DNA from: Erythrobacter sp.
Lineage (GTDB): Bacteria > Pseudomonadota > Alphaproteobacteria > Sphingomonadales > Sphingomonadaceae
NCBI GenBank assembly: GCA_019739335.1
Contig: CP073261.1
Coordinates: 1,308,818 to 1,372,817, forward strand
Direction of reading: 5' to 3'
DNA: 64,000 nucleotides
Part shown: piece after piece, positions 52,823 through 61,514 of the stretch
Layout of the letters: each line of letters begins with the position of its first letter
Numbering within the stretch: the stretch's first letter is position 1
Translations under genes and position numbers: made by a program
Notes under the pieces: generated by a model
The model's database searches: none
What the model was told of the DNA's origin: nothing
The model's input: only the letters and a program-made list of their open reading frames with translations

Positions 52823-53323
52823 ATGACTGGATTTTCGCTCAACCGCCGCTCCGCGCTTGCCCTGCTGGGCGGGGGGGGTTCGATCCCGGTGCTGGCCGCC
52901 TGCGGTGGCAGCGAAGCCCAGGCGCAGCAGAATTTCCGGGTGTCCTATTCGGAGGCCGAATGGCGGCGGCGGCTGACCCCGCAGCAATTCCGCATCCTGC
53001 GCGAAGCGGGGACGGAGCGGGCTTTCACTTCGCCGCTTGACCGGGAAAGCCGCCGCGGAGTGTTCCACTGCGCGGGCTGCAACAACCGGCTGTTTTCCAG
53101 CGCGCACAAGTTCGACAGCGGCACCGGCTGGCCGAGCTTCTGGCAGCCGATCGATAGCGGCGCGGTGGGCTATTCGACCGATCGCCTGCTCGGTTATCCG
53201 CGCACCGAAGAGCATTGTGCCGATTGCGGCGGTCATCTGGGGCATCGTTTCAACGATGGCCCGGAGCCGACCGGGCACCGCCATTGCATCAACGGCGTGG
53301 CGATGACTTTCCGTCCCGCTTAG
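52823..53323 (+). CDS. msrB: Exported peptide-methionine (R)-S-oxide reductase
   Basis: MsrB reduces R-methionine sulfoxide in proteins. The product is 166 residues and the start is ATG 52823. The N-terminus carries NRRSALALLGGG, a Tat-like twin-arginine signal, and VLAACGG, a lipobox, so it is probably a periplasmic lipoprotein. Zinc cysteines CAGC and CADC are present; the catalytic cysteine C155 is in GHRHCINGVAM. The domain is complete. It is translated with the ABC pair or very close. Oxidative-damage repair of envelope proteins is inferred. Confidence 0.9.
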   Translation: MTGFSLNRRSALALLGGGGSIPVLAACGGSEAQAQQNFRVSYSEAEWRRRLTPQQFRILREAGTERAFTSPLDRESRRGVFHCAGCNNRLFSSAHKFDSGTGWPSFWQPIDSGAVGYSTDRLLGYPRTEEHCADCGGHLGHRFNDGPEPTGHRHCINGVAMTFRPA

Positions 53324-55077
53324 CGGACCCGGTAAAGGCGCAGTGCGCCGTCTTCGTAACCGCGAACGGGCTGGAGCCATACGGGCACTTCGCCCCCGGC
53401 CAGCACATTGGCCAAATTGTCCGGCGCGGCAGTGCGATAGAGCGCGAAGTCGCTCGCCGAAAGGCAGGCCAGCACGTAGTCGGCCCGGTAGCTCGAGATA
53501 ATCTCGCGAGCCTGCTCTACCGAACCGGTAAAGCCCGTGATGACATCGGCCATCGGGCGCTGGTTGCGGTGATAACTCGCGGCGACAATGCTGTGATCGG
53601 TGAGGCCGAGAATGCGCGGCCCCGCATCCATGGTCGTGAACACCAGCCCCGGTTCCAGCCCCGAATCATTTACGGCAAGGCGGCTGTAATCGCAGGAACC
53701 TTCGACAATCGGCGCAGCGGCCCCGCGCGCCATTGTCGCCGAGGGCAGCAACGGATCGAGTGGCTTGGTCAGCGCGCTGGCGACCATCGGTGTTGCCAGC
53801 ACCACGCAGGCGAGCGTGGCGGCAATGCGCGGCACGGCTCTCGTCAGCGCGCGTGCCTGCGGTAGCAGTAGCGCCAGCAGCACCGCGGCGAAGGGAATCG
53901 CGAGCAATTGCGCCAGCACCGCCTCGCGCATCAGCAGCAGCGAATAGGCCCAAGCCGCCAGCGCATAAAGCAAGAGCAGCAGCCAGCGCACCCCCATGCC
54001 ATCGGTAAAGCCGCCACCGCGCCCCGCCAGCCAGTAGCCGCCGACAATCGGCACCAGCGCCCAGATCAGCATAGCGGCAACCGAGAGCGGCTGGTTCCAG
54101 AACGGCAGGCCTTCGGTGATATAACCGTGCCACCAGGTCGCCAGCACCGGATCGAGCGCGGCCATCGGATTGGCAGCGCAGGGGCCGAGCACGGCCAGCG
54201 CCACCGGCAGGCTTGCGAGCGCGATCAGGCCCAGCCCCGCCAGTCGTCCCGCCACGCTGTGCTGATAGGGCAGGAACGGCACCATCCCCGCCACCAGCGT
54301 GGCCACGGCAAAGGCGGCGATGTGGCCGGGGAGCAGAATATCGCAAAAGCTCCCCAGCAGCTCGGCATTGGGCCGTGTAGCGAGCGAGAGCAATGTGGCG
54401 CAGAGCGTCAGCGAGAGCAGGAACCACGGCAGCAAGCGCCGCTCCTCACCCAGATAGCGCAGGCCGTAGAGACCCGCGAGCACCGCCACCATCGGCAGCC
54501 CCTCAAGCGAGATCACCACCCATGTGGCAGCAAAAAACCCCGCGCCCGCTGCTCCCCATCGGCTATCCGACAGCAGGAGCGCCGCGCAGGCGAGGCCCAG
54601 CACCGCCTGCGGGCCGTGATGATCGACAGCGAATGGCGCAAAGGTGCCCGGCAGCAGCGGGAACAGCGGGAGCAGCACCAGCCCGAAAAGGTAGGCCGCG
54701 CGGGAGAAGCCCAGTCGCAGCATGATGCTCCGCAGCGCGAACAGCGCCGGGAGCAGCCACAGCAGCGGCACCGTGGCCATGCCCCAGTCCTCGCCCAGCA
54801 AGCCAATGGCGAGCGCCAGCGGCAGGTCCACCAGCCGCGACCAGTGCATCGAGAAGCCGTCCGGCGGAGCGATCCGGTATTGAGTGACGTCCCACCAGCT
54901 CTGCCCGTCGAGCAGCGCGCGGACTTCGATCAGCCGAGTCCAGTCGTCGGCCGTGGGCGGATACCAGCCGAGCCACGGCTGGATCGCCAGTCGCACAGCG
55001 GCATAGGCCGCCCACAGCGCCAGCAGCGCCCATGCCGAGCGCAGGAAGTCGGCCCGGTCAGTCCCCCGTTTGATCAT
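53320..55077 (-). CDS. GT-C-like polytopic membrane protein
   Basis: A 585-residue protein with about 12 hydrophobic segments between 15 and 430 and a soluble C-terminal part. The N-terminal loop has PPTADDWTRLIEVRALLD and APPDGFSMHWSRLVDLPLA, then APFAVDHHGPQAVLGL, a pattern like oligosaccharyl- and lipid-sugar transferases of the GT-C fold (paired acidic residues in the first loop). I infer a lipid-linked sugar transferase. It overlaps msrB by four bases (convergent) and is followed upstream by GtrA and a FAD oxidoreductase on the same strand. Confidence 0.7.
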   Translation of the reverse strand: MIKRGTDRADFLRSAWALLALWAAYAAVRLAIQPWLGWYPPTADDWTRLIEVRALLDGQSWWDVTQYRIAPPDGFSMHWSRLVDLPLALAIGLLGEDWGMATVPLLWLLPALFALRSIMLRLGFSRAAYLFGLVLLPLFPLLPGTFAPFAVDHHGPQAVLGLACAALLLSDSRWGAAGAGFFAATWVVISLEGLPMVAVLAGLYGLRYLGEERRLLPWFLLSLTLCATLLSLATRPNAELLGSFCDILLPGHIAAFAVATLVAGMVPFLPYQHSVAGRLAGLGLIALASLPVALAVLGPCAANPMAALDPVLATWWHGYITEGLPFWNQPLSVAAMLIWALVPIVGGYWLAGRGGGFTDGMGVRWLLLLLYALAAWAYSLLLMREAVLAQLLAIPFAAVLLALLLPQARALTRAVPRIAATLACVVLATPMVASALTKPLDPLLPSATMARGAAAPIVEGSCDYSRLAVNDSGLEPGLVFTTMDAGPRILGLTDHSIVAASYHRNQRPMADVITGFTGSVEQAREIISSYRADYVLACLSASDFALYRTAAPDNLANVLAGGEVPVWLQPVRGYEDGALRLYRVR

Positions 55078-55087
55078 CGGAGGGCGT

Positions 55088-55489
55088 CTAGCGGAAAACC
55101 ACGCGGCTGCGCAGCAACCAAGTGGCGAAAAAACTCACAGCGATGGCGGCGAGCTTGGCAAGGCGCGGGTCGATCCCGCCAGCGTCCCCCGCCCAGACGA
55201 TCCCGGTGGTCAGCGCCAGCCCGACGAGCGCGGAGACGACGAACAGCGCCTTCTGCTTCGTGCGCGCCGGGCCGCGATTGGCTACATTGCCGCAAAATAC
55301 CGCGCGGCTGCTGAGCAGCCAGTGCGCGACAATCCCCAGCGAGTAGCCCGCAGCCCCGGCGGCGGCGGGCCATACTCCCAACGCAAGCAGCGCCAGGAAC
55401 GCTCCCATGTCCACCGCCAGCGCGCCGATACTGGCGAGCAGGTAGCGGCTGAACCGCCAGTCGATAAGGCGCAGCATCAGCGCTTGCAT
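55088..55489 (-). CDS. GtrA-family membrane protein
   Basis: A 133-residue protein with four predicted helices and the GtrA/DPMS pattern (RYLLASIGALAVDMGAFLAL at the start). GtrA proteins help flip or present undecaprenyl-phosphate-linked sugars in O-antigen or wall modification (known). The start at 55489 sits just after the upstream stop. It is located between a GT-C-like protein and a FAD oxidoreductase. I infer a common role for the three. Confidence 0.85.
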   Translation of the reverse strand: MQALMLRLIDWRFSRYLLASIGALAVDMGAFLALLALGVWPAAAGAAGYSLGIVAHWLLSSRAVFCGNVANRGPARTKQKALFVVSALVGLALTTGIVWAGDAGGIDPRLAKLAAIAVSFFATWLLRSRVVFR

Positions 55490-55490
55490 G

Positions 55491-57080
55491 TCAGGCGGCT
55501 TTCTTGTCCGCTGCAATCCGCCCCGGCACCTGGCGCACCGAGGCCAGTGCGGCGGCCTGATCCTCGGTCACGGCCCTGCGCGGTTCGGGCAGGGTCTTTT
55601 CGGCCCCCTCATCGCCCGCCTCGTGATATTCGGCATCTTCGTTGACGCACCAGGTGTCATAGACCCGCTCGCCCGCCAGAATGTTCTCGACCGTCAGCAT
55701 CGCGGTCATCATCGCGTGATCCTGGTTGTTGTAGCGGTGCATCCCGTTGCGACCGACGAGGTGCAGCGAGGGGAAGCGCCTTTCCAGTTCGCGGCGCATC
55801 GCGGCGACATTGGCGGCGTAGTCCTCGTCATAGACCGGATAGGCTTTTTCCTGCCGCACCACCGCGCCGCCGATAACCTTGTCGGGGCTTACCAGCCCCA
55901 GCAAGTCCATTTCGCGGGTCGCCAGCGCAACCAGATCGTCATCGCTCATCGACCACAGCCCGTCGTCTTCAAAACAGAAGTATTCGAGCCCCACGCAGGC
56001 AACATTCTCGTCCGGCACCATTTCGGGCGACCAGGAGCGGAAATTCTGCACCCGACCCACCTGCACCTTGGCATCGTGGATATAGATCCAGTTGTCGGGG
56101 AACAGGTCCTCGCCCTCAACCATCAGCGCCACGGTGAGGAAATCGCGGTATTTCAGGCGGCTGGCCTCCAGCGTCGTTTCGGGAAGCGGATGCAGCCGCG
56201 CGGCGAGCTGGCGCATCGGTGCCGAGCTGATCGCATGGGCAGCGCGGATCACCACCTCGCCATCGGGTCCGCTGGCAGTCATCCGCCAGCCGTCTTGCCC
56301 ATCAGAGGCGAGTTGTTTCAGCTCGTGCCCCATCAGTACTTGGCCCTTGCCGCTCGCCTCGATCCTGTCGCGCGCCGCGTCCCACATCATGCCCGGGCCG
56401 AGGCGCGGATAGCGGAAGGTTTCGAGCAGCGTTTTCGCCTGCGCGCCGCTGCCATCGTTCAGCTTGTTGAGCCCGAGCGAACGCTTCAGTCCGTCGACCA
56501 CCGCTCCCCAGAGCGACAAGCCCTTGATCCGCTGCGCCGCCCAGTCCGCGCTCATTTCATCACACGGCATCCCCCACACCTTCTCGGTGTAGGTCTTGAA
56601 GAAGATCGAATAGAGCTTGTGGCCGAACTGGTTGCTGGTCCAGTCCTCGAAACTGCGGACATCGCGATTGGGAAACACCCGCGCCTTCAGATAGCTCGCC
56701 ATGCACAGGGTGGAGCGCCAGACGCCGAGATTCCACAGCGCTTCGAAGGCGCGCAACGGGTAGGAGTAGAACTTGCCCTCGTAATAGATGCGGCTCATCC
56801 GCGGGCGCTGGATGAAATCGTCGGGCAGGATCTCGTTCCACAGGTCGACCACCGCTGCGCTCTTGGAAAAGAACCGGTGGCCGCCGATGTCGAAGCGGTA
56901 GCCCTCGTGCTCCACCGTGCGGCTGATGCCGCCGACATAGGTCGCGTCCTTTTCGATAATGGCGACGCTTTTGCCGGCTTTTGTCAGCAGATAGCCTGCG
57001 GTCAGCCCCGCCGGGCCGGCACCGATAATCGCGACATCAACGGCCACTTCGCCCCTATCGGCCTGCGCATCGTCCAGCAT
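55491..57080 (-). CDS. NAD(P)/FAD-dependent oxidoreductase (UDP-galactopyranose-mutase-like)
   Basis: A 529-residue flavoprotein with the FAD motif VAIIGAGPAGLTAGYLL at about residue 15 and the GGISRTVEHEGYRFDIGGHRFF region. It resembles amine-oxidase-like and UDP-galactopyranose-mutase-like proteins often found in polysaccharide loci. The C-terminal tail is unstructured and charged. It is the first gene of the trio on this strand. Substrate unknown; a lipid- or nucleotide-sugar is plausible. It has its own start at ATG 57080 and the PilZ gene lies upstream on the same strand. Confidence 0.82.
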   Translation of the reverse strand: MLDDAQADRGEVAVDVAIIGAGPAGLTAGYLLTKAGKSVAIIEKDATYVGGISRTVEHEGYRFDIGGHRFFSKSAAVVDLWNEILPDDFIQRPRMSRIYYEGKFYSYPLRAFEALWNLGVWRSTLCMASYLKARVFPNRDVRSFEDWTSNQFGHKLYSIFFKTYTEKVWGMPCDEMSADWAAQRIKGLSLWGAVVDGLKRSLGLNKLNDGSGAQAKTLLETFRYPRLGPGMMWDAARDRIEASGKGQVLMGHELKQLASDGQDGWRMTASGPDGEVVIRAAHAISSAPMRQLAARLHPLPETTLEASRLKYRDFLTVALMVEGEDLFPDNWIYIHDAKVQVGRVQNFRSWSPEMVPDENVACVGLEYFCFEDDGLWSMSDDDLVALATREMDLLGLVSPDKVIGGAVVRQEKAYPVYDEDYAANVAAMRRELERRFPSLHLVGRNGMHRYNNQDHAMMTAMLTVENILAGERVYDTWCVNEDAEYHEAGDEGAEKTLPEPRRAVTEDQAAALASVRQVPGRIAADKKAA

Positions 57081-57159
57081 GAAAACCCCCGGTTGTTCGT
57101 CTTGGCCGGAAGTGAAGGAAAATGGTTATGGGGCGGTTAACGCGGCAGGCACGGGAGCC

Positions 57160-57786
57160 TCAGCCGCGATCCTGCAAATGCAGCACCACGCGCGCCAGTT
57201 CGCCGTATTGAAACGTCTCCTCGAACACGAGGCCGCAGGTCCCCTCACGCCGCCAGCGGACCTTGGCGGGAATGTCGCGCATTCCCTCTGCGAGCAGTTT
57301 CACCCGCTGGTCGATGGCGAAGGATGCGGCGCAGGCCACTTTCGCCCCCTGCTGGGAGATATCCTGGATCGTTGCGTAAGTGCTGATACCGTGAGCTTCC
57401 ACCAGCGCCGGAGCTGCCAGGTTGATCCGTACCGGGCGGCGGGTGAAGGCACTGGGACATGCTATTAACCGGGCAACATCGGCCATGTCGGAAAAGCGGA
57501 AGCCAGCACGCTCTGCATCCTGCCAGACAAGCTCGACCTTGTAGCGATCGCCGTTCTGCAGCTCGATTGCCATGCTCTTGGCAGAAGGGATGGGATGGAA
57601 GACGCGTGCGGAAATGCCGGTTTCGGAAGCATCGCGAATCACGCAGAGATACTCGCCCTGTCGCGAGACCAGCTTCGCCGCGCGGATCAGCAAGGTATAG
57701 CGCGGTGCGGCCCGCAGTTCCGCCAAATCTGCAGGAACGCTGGCCTGTGCCGCCACGAGGGCTTCGGAACCGGCAAGACTTCCCAT
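57160..57786 (-). CDS. Tandem PilZ-domain protein
   Basis: A 208-residue protein with two PilZ-like domains. The first has RYTLLIRAAKLVS and the DASETGIS turn (about 29-110); the second has RRPVRINLAAPAL and DISQQGAKV (about 115-205). PilZ domains bind cyclic di-GMP through an RxxxR and a D/NxSxxG motif. Both have recognisable RxxxR and DxSxxG parts, so either may bind. No GGDEF or EAL gene is near. It diverges from the tRNA region. Confidence 0.85.
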   Translation of the reverse strand: MGSLAGSEALVAAQASVPADLAELRAAPRYTLLIRAAKLVSRQGEYLCVIRDASETGISARVFHPIPSAKSMAIELQNGDRYKVELVWQDAERAGFRFSDMADVARLIACPSAFTRRPVRINLAAPALVEAHGISTYATIQDISQQGAKVACAASFAIDQRVKLLAEGMRDIPAKVRWRREGTCGLVFEETFQYGELARVVLHLQDRG

Positions 57787-57907
57787 GACCGTGCTGCATT
57801 CTCCATTGCTTCAGTCCGGCAGAAATAGGCCGAACATGATGAGGAAAACCGCGCCTCCGCCTCAGGGTAAGCCCCAGCGCAGCGATAATCGGACGTTTAC
57901 GATGTCA

Positions 57908-57993
57908 TGGTGCGGGCGGCGGGACTCGAACCCGCACGTCTCAAAGGACAGGGGATTTTAAGTCCCCGGCGTCTACCATTCCGCCACGCCCGC
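57908..57993 (-). tRNA. tRNA-Leu (anticodon UAA)
   Basis: An 86-base class II tRNA with encoded CCA at the 3' end. The acceptor stem is GCGGGCG/CGCCCGC, the anticodon arm GGGGA, loop CTTAAAA, TCCCC, giving UAA, and the variable arm is long as expected for leucine. The T-loop GGTTCGAGTCC is canonical. It is the only tRNA in the window. Confidence 0.97.
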
Positions 57994-58083
57994 CGCGCTG
58001 GCAACGCCTAGCCGCTGTGATGCCCCCTTGCCAATGGCGCATGATGCCCGCACTCTAACGCCCGTTAGGGAGAGCAGGGCGCA

Positions 58084-59733
58084 ATGAGCGCGGGCATATT
58101 CGATTTTGTCGTCATTGGCGCGGGCTCTGCCGGGGCTGCCGTGGCCGCGCGGCTGGGGGAAGACGCGGGTAGTTCTGTCTGCGTGCTCGAAGCAGGCGGG
58201 CATGACAGCCACCCCTTCATCCATGTCCCCAGCTTCGTCGCCGCCGCGATCGGGCGCAAGGAGAGCAACTGGAACTTCGCCACCGTGCCGCAGCCGGGCA
58301 TGGCGGGCCGCGCGATACCGGTGCCGCGCGGGCGCGTGATCGGCGGCAGCGGCGCGATCAACGGCATGGTCTATTTTCGCGGCCATCCGACCGATTACGA
58401 CGACTGGGCCGATATGGGGTGCAAGGGCTGGTCCTACGCCGAAGTGCTGCCCTATTTCACCCGCACCGAGCACAACGAGAATTACCCCGAAAGCGTGTTT
58501 CACGGGGCGGGCGGCCCGATCAACGTCAAGCACGTCGAGGGGCCGAATGCGCTCAATTTCGCCTTCATGGATGCGCTCGCCAGCCTGCAATTTCCGCATT
58601 GCCCCGATTTCAACGGACCGGACCCGGAAGGCTACGGTCGGCGGCAGGGCTTGATTCGCAACGGGCGGCGCGAGAGTACGGCGACCAACATGCTCAAGCC
58701 CGCCGTGGCGCGCGGCAATGTGCATGTGCAGACCCAGGCGCGGGTGGCACGGATCGTGGTGGAGGAGGGGCGCGCCGTGGGCGTGCTGCTCACCGACGGG
58801 CGCATGATCCACGCGCGGCGCGAAGTGGTGCTCAGCGCGGGCACGGTGCAGAGTCCGCAGATCCTGATGTTGAGCGGCATCGGCCCGGCGGCGCACCTGC
58901 GCGAGCACGGGATCGACGTTGTCCATGATCTCCCCGGTGTCGGCGCAAACTATCACGATCATGTCGCCAGCCCGCTGCATATGGAGACGAGCGATCCCAC
59001 CAGCTACGGCATCAGCTGGAAGGCGCTGCCGCGCGACATATTCTGGTTCTTCGGCTATCTCGCCACGCGCAAAGGGCCGCTGGCGGGCAATGTGTTTGAA
59101 AGCGTGGCCTTCCTGCGCACCGATCCATCGCTGGCGCGGCCCGATGTCCAGTTCGTTTTCCAGCCGGCCAAGCGTCTGACCAATCCGAAAGTGCCGTTCC
59201 CGCTGGGCCACGGTTACGCGATCAGCCCGGTGGCGCTCTATCCGCGAAGCCGGGGGACCGTGCGGCTCGCCAGCGCCGACGCGGAAGCGGCGCCACTGAT
59301 CGATCCGAACCTGCTCGGCGAAGCGGAGGACATCCAGCCGCTGATCCGGGCGCTGAAGATCGCCCGCGCCGCCTTCGCCAGTGCGCCCTTTGCGCGCTAC
59401 AACGGCACAGAAGTCGCGCCGGGGCCGGAGGTACAGTCCGACGCGGAGCTCGATGCCTACATCCGCGCCACCGGCTATACCGTGCATCACCCGGTCGGCA
59501 CTTGCCGCATGGGCGATCCGGCGGACAGCGTCACCGTCGTCGATCCGCAGTTGCGACTGAAAGGCATTGCCGGTCTGCGCGTCGCCGATGCCAGTGTGAT
59601 GCCGAGCGTGATCGGCGGCAATACCAATGCGCCATCAGTGATGATCGGCGAACGCTGCGCCGACTTAATGCTCGGCAAACCGGCCTTGCCCAAAGCGGAA
59701 CTGCCGCTGGAGAGTGTGGCGCGCTACAAGTGA
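58084..59733 (+). CDS. GMC-family alcohol oxidoreductase
   Basis: A 549-residue FAD-dependent GMC oxidoreductase (choline or aromatic-alcohol dehydrogenase type). FAD site DFVVIGAGSAGAAVAARL at residue 7; GMC signature GRVIGGSGAINGMVYFRG; catalytic H and N in VHHPVGTCRMG and GGNTNAPSVMIGER. It oxidises primary alcohols; substrate unknown. It is the first gene of an apparent catabolic cluster, followed after 10 bases by a metallo-beta-lactamase-fold gene. Confidence 0.93.
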   Translation: MSAGIFDFVVIGAGSAGAAVAARLGEDAGSSVCVLEAGGHDSHPFIHVPSFVAAAIGRKESNWNFATVPQPGMAGRAIPVPRGRVIGGSGAINGMVYFRGHPTDYDDWADMGCKGWSYAEVLPYFTRTEHNENYPESVFHGAGGPINVKHVEGPNALNFAFMDALASLQFPHCPDFNGPDPEGYGRRQGLIRNGRRESTATNMLKPAVARGNVHVQTQARVARIVVEEGRAVGVLLTDGRMIHARREVVLSAGTVQSPQILMLSGIGPAAHLREHGIDVVHDLPGVGANYHDHVASPLHMETSDPTSYGISWKALPRDIFWFFGYLATRKGPLAGNVFESVAFLRTDPSLARPDVQFVFQPAKRLTNPKVPFPLGHGYAISPVALYPRSRGTVRLASADAEAAPLIDPNLLGEAEDIQPLIRALKIARAAFASAPFARYNGTEVAPGPEVQSDAELDAYIRATGYTVHHPVGTCRMGDPADSVTVVDPQLRLKGIAGLRVADASVMPSVIGGNTNAPSVMIGERCADLMLGKPALPKAELPLESVARYK

Positions 59734-59743
59734 GGGAGAGACA

Positions 59744-60646
59744 ATGGCGTTAGAGCATATCAAGAGCTGGCAGGTGGGGGACGTGAAAGTCAGCCGGATC
59801 GTCGAGATCTGGGATTTCCAGGACGACATCCACATGGCCATGCCCGATGCTACGCCCGAAGAGGTGATCGCGCTCGACTGGCTGCATCCGCACTATGCCA
59901 CGGCGGCGGGGCAGATGCGGATGAACTTCCAGGGCTTCGTGGTGCAGACGCCCGAACACACGATCGTGGTCGATACCTGCATCGGCGCAGGGCGAGAGCG
60001 CGAGTACGCGGTGTTCACCGATCTGCCCGAGGGCTTTATCGAGGACATTGCCAGCCTTGGCATTGCGCGCGAGCAGGTGGACATCGTCTTCTGCTCGCAC
60101 CTGCATTTCGATCACGTCGGCTGGAACACCTATCGTTGCCCCGAAACCGGCGTGTTCAAGCCGACTTTTCCCAATGCCCGCTACCTGTTCGGCAAGACCG
60201 AATATGCCGCCTGGCAGGAAAGCCTGCGCCACGACGGTCACCATGACGACAAGCACCTGGTCGAAAGCGTCGATCCGATTGTGGCGGCGGGGCTGGCAGA
60301 GTTCATCGCTTCCGACCACGAGATCGCGCCGGGCGTGCGGGTCGAGGCGAGCCACGGGCACACGCCGGGGCACCACCACGTGGTGATCGAAAGCAAGGGC
60401 GAACGCACGGTGATTACCGGCGATCTGATGCACCACCCGATGCAATGCGCAATGCCTTCTCGCCACGCCACCTTCGATATGGACCGGGTCGCAGGCAGCG
60501 CCACCCGGCAGGCTTTTGTCGACCAATACAGGGACAGCGGCGCGCTGGTGATCGGGATGCATTTCTTCGAACCGACGGCGGGCCATTTCCTCACGGGCAA
60601 CGACGGGCAGGTCTGGTTCCGCGGGCTGGGTGTGGCGGATCGGTGA
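59744..60646 (+). CDS. Metallo-beta-lactamase-fold hydrolase
   Basis: A 300-residue MBL-fold protein. The start at 59744 follows GAGGGAGAG. The zinc motif is CSHLHFDHVGW, with further ligands in SHGHTPGHHH and ITGDLMHHP. The closest types are lactone- or ester-hydrolysing MBL proteins. It lies between the GMC oxidoreductase and a second MBL gene, suggesting an oxidation product that is a lactone or ester, which is inference. Confidence 0.88.
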   Translation: MALEHIKSWQVGDVKVSRIVEIWDFQDDIHMAMPDATPEEVIALDWLHPHYATAAGQMRMNFQGFVVQTPEHTIVVDTCIGAGREREYAVFTDLPEGFIEDIASLGIAREQVDIVFCSHLHFDHVGWNTYRCPETGVFKPTFPNARYLFGKTEYAAWQESLRHDGHHDDKHLVESVDPIVAAGLAEFIASDHEIAPGVRVEASHGHTPGHHHVVIESKGERTVITGDLMHHPMQCAMPSRHATFDMDRVAGSATRQAFVDQYRDSGALVIGMHFFEPTAGHFLTGNDGQVWFRGLGVADR

Positions 60647-60689
60647 CCCGGATCGATTCCACAGAACCTGAAGTGAACTTGAGTTAACC

Positions 60690-61514
60690 ATGGACTCGCG
60701 CAGCAATCCTGCCCCGGTGACCCGGATCGATGCCATTCGTTACGCGCGCCATGATCGCCCCGCAGCGGACAATTTTGCAGCGCCAGTGGACGATCATGAC
60801 CTGCCGATGCCGCTCGATTACTATGTCTGGGCGGTGCACCGCGACGGATTCCCGCCGCTGGTGGTCGATACCGGCTGCGGCGCGGCAGCGGCCGAGGCGC
60901 GCGGGCGCGTGGTGACGCGGCCAGTAGAGCAGGGGCTGCGCGATGCGGGGATCGATCCGGCGGCAGTGGAGGATGTGATCCTCACCCACTTGCATTACGA
61001 CCACGCGGGCGGGCTGGACCTGTTCCCCAAGGCCCGCTTCCACGTGCAGGAAGCCGAACTGGCCTTCGCCACCAGCCGCCATGTCTGCGATCGCACGGTG
61101 CGCGCGCCGTTCGATGGCGAGCCGGTGGCTGCGCTGGTGGAGCGGCTCTATGCCGACCGGGTGGTGTTCCATCATGGCGATGCGGAGTTCGCCCGCGGCA
61201 TTGGCCTGCGCCTCGCCCACGGTCACACGGCGGGATTGCAGGTGGTGACCTGCGAGACCGCGCGCGGCACGGTGGTCCTGGCGAGCGATGCCGCCCACCT
61301 CTGGGCCAATATCACGCGGCAGATCGCCTTTCCGATTTTCATCGACCGAGAGGATTACGCCCGCGCGCAGGCCCGCGCACTGGAACTGGCACATGGTTCG
61401 CTCGATCACCTGATCCCCGGCCACGATCCACTGGTGCTCGCTTGCTTCCCGTCGGCGAACGACATTGCGAGAGTTGACCTGCCGCCGCACCGGTCGATAG
61501 CGGGGACGGTATGA
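60690..61514 (+). CDS. N-acyl-homoserine-lactonase-like MBL-fold protein
   Basis: A 274-residue MBL-fold protein with THLHYDHAGGLDLF, AHGHTAGLQ, LASDAAH and IPGHDP, the order of metal ligands of AHL-lactonase-type enzymes. AHL cleavage would be quorum quenching, but in this cluster another lactone is equally likely. It overlaps the next gene by four bases and follows the first MBL gene by 43. The two MBL proteins are not close copies. Confidence 0.88.
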   Translation: MDSRSNPAPVTRIDAIRYARHDRPAADNFAAPVDDHDLPMPLDYYVWAVHRDGFPPLVVDTGCGAAAAEARGRVVTRPVEQGLRDAGIDPAAVEDVILTHLHYDHAGGLDLFPKARFHVQEAELAFATSRHVCDRTVRAPFDGEPVAALVERLYADRVVFHHGDAEFARGIGLRLAHGHTAGLQVVTCETARGTVVLASDAAHLWANITRQIAFPIFIDREDYARAQARALELAHGSLDHLIPGHDPLVLACFPSANDIARVDLPPHRSIAGTV

